DNA from: JASFTV01 sp050050615
GTDB taxonomy: Bacteria; Desulfobacterota; DSM-4660; Desulfatiglandales; HGW-15
Length of the DNA: 6,644 bases
Direction: 5' to 3'
Assembly: GCA_050050615.1 (NCBI GenBank)
Contig: JASFTV010000191.1
Coordinates: 1-6,644 of the forward strand
In this document: positions 6,521-6,644 of the stretch, in pieces
How positions within the stretch are numbered: position 1 is the stretch's first letter
Layout of the letters: every line of letters begins with the position of its first letter
The notes under the pieces: generated by a model
Database searches by the model: none
What the model was told of the DNA's origin: nothing
Seen by the model: the letters and a program-made list of their open reading frames with translations, nothing else
Translations under genes and position numbers: made by a program

Positions 6521-6644
6521 AAGGGAGGATGGTCCATGCGAACACTTTTGAACGTCACTGATGCATTATTTCTCAGCTCGGGATGATATCTTCCGAACTC
6601 GCCCAAGCCCCTTGGAGATGTTTAACCATAATGATAAGGTTGTG
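6521..6644. other. Region upstream of uvrC with unresolved coding content
   Basis: This 124-bp stretch holds no gene I can assign. On the minus strand, two frames are open from the right edge to TGA at 6573-6575 and TAA at 6566-6568, so either could be the last two dozen codons of an upstream gene. On the plus strand, AAGGGAGG (6521-6528) is an excellent Shine-Dalgarno 7 nt before ATG 6536. That ATG opens only a 16-codon ORF (MRTLLNVTDALFLSSG, stop at 6584-6586), while another frame is open from ATG 6561 to the edge. A small CCAAG-CCC-CTTGG inverted repeat lies at 6603-6615 without a T-run. I recognise none of these peptides. The stretch must contain whatever drives uvrC unless uvrC is read through from further right. 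Confidence 0.3.

Noticed and set aside
6603..6615. CCAAG-CCC-CTTGG hairpin as a terminator
   Set aside because: The stem has only 5 bp with a 3-nt loop, and no T-run follows on either strand.

Overview
The window is a chromosomal housekeeping segment from a Gram-negative bacterium, most likely a deltaproteobacterium in the broad sense (Desulfobacterota or a neighbouring phylum). That placement is inference. It rests on the protein character (SecA N-terminus, membrane-anchored M23 peptidase) and on my impression that a uvrC / M23 peptidase / secA / argJ order is typical of that group; no database search was possible. I see no mobile element, CRISPR array, tRNA or rRNA.

All recognisable genes lie on the minus strand, so transcription runs from the right end of the window to the left. 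In that order they are: uvrC (nucleotide excision repair endonuclease), a membrane-anchored coiled-coil M23 (LytM-type) peptidoglycan endopeptidase starting at TTG, secA (preprotein translocase ATPase), and the 5' part of argJ (ornithine/glutamate acetyltransferase, arginine biosynthesis), which runs off the left edge. The genes serve different processes (DNA repair, cell wall, protein export, amino acid synthesis) and are separated by 97 to 175 bp. A good promoter precedes the M23 gene and a weaker candidate precedes secA. The arrangement is therefore better read as co-directional neighbours than as one tight operon. No canonical hairpin-plus-T-run terminator was found in any gap.

The gaps hold most of the unexplained structure. 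A perfect 8-bp inverted repeat ends just before the secA start codon and places the only Shine-Dalgarno-like bases in its loop. A REP-like imperfect palindrome lies between secA and argJ. A perfect 12-bp palindrome sits in the expected 5' leader of the M23 gene. At the right end, a near-ideal plus-strand Shine-Dalgarno precedes a 16-codon ORF that a single-base shift would connect to a frame open to the window edge. Within the genes, the clearest oddity is SecA: at 953 residues it carries an extra block in the preprotein cross-linking region and lacks a segment after GTDIVLG, a combination I associate with Bacteroidetes-type SecA. I did not find a convincing new multi-gene system here.
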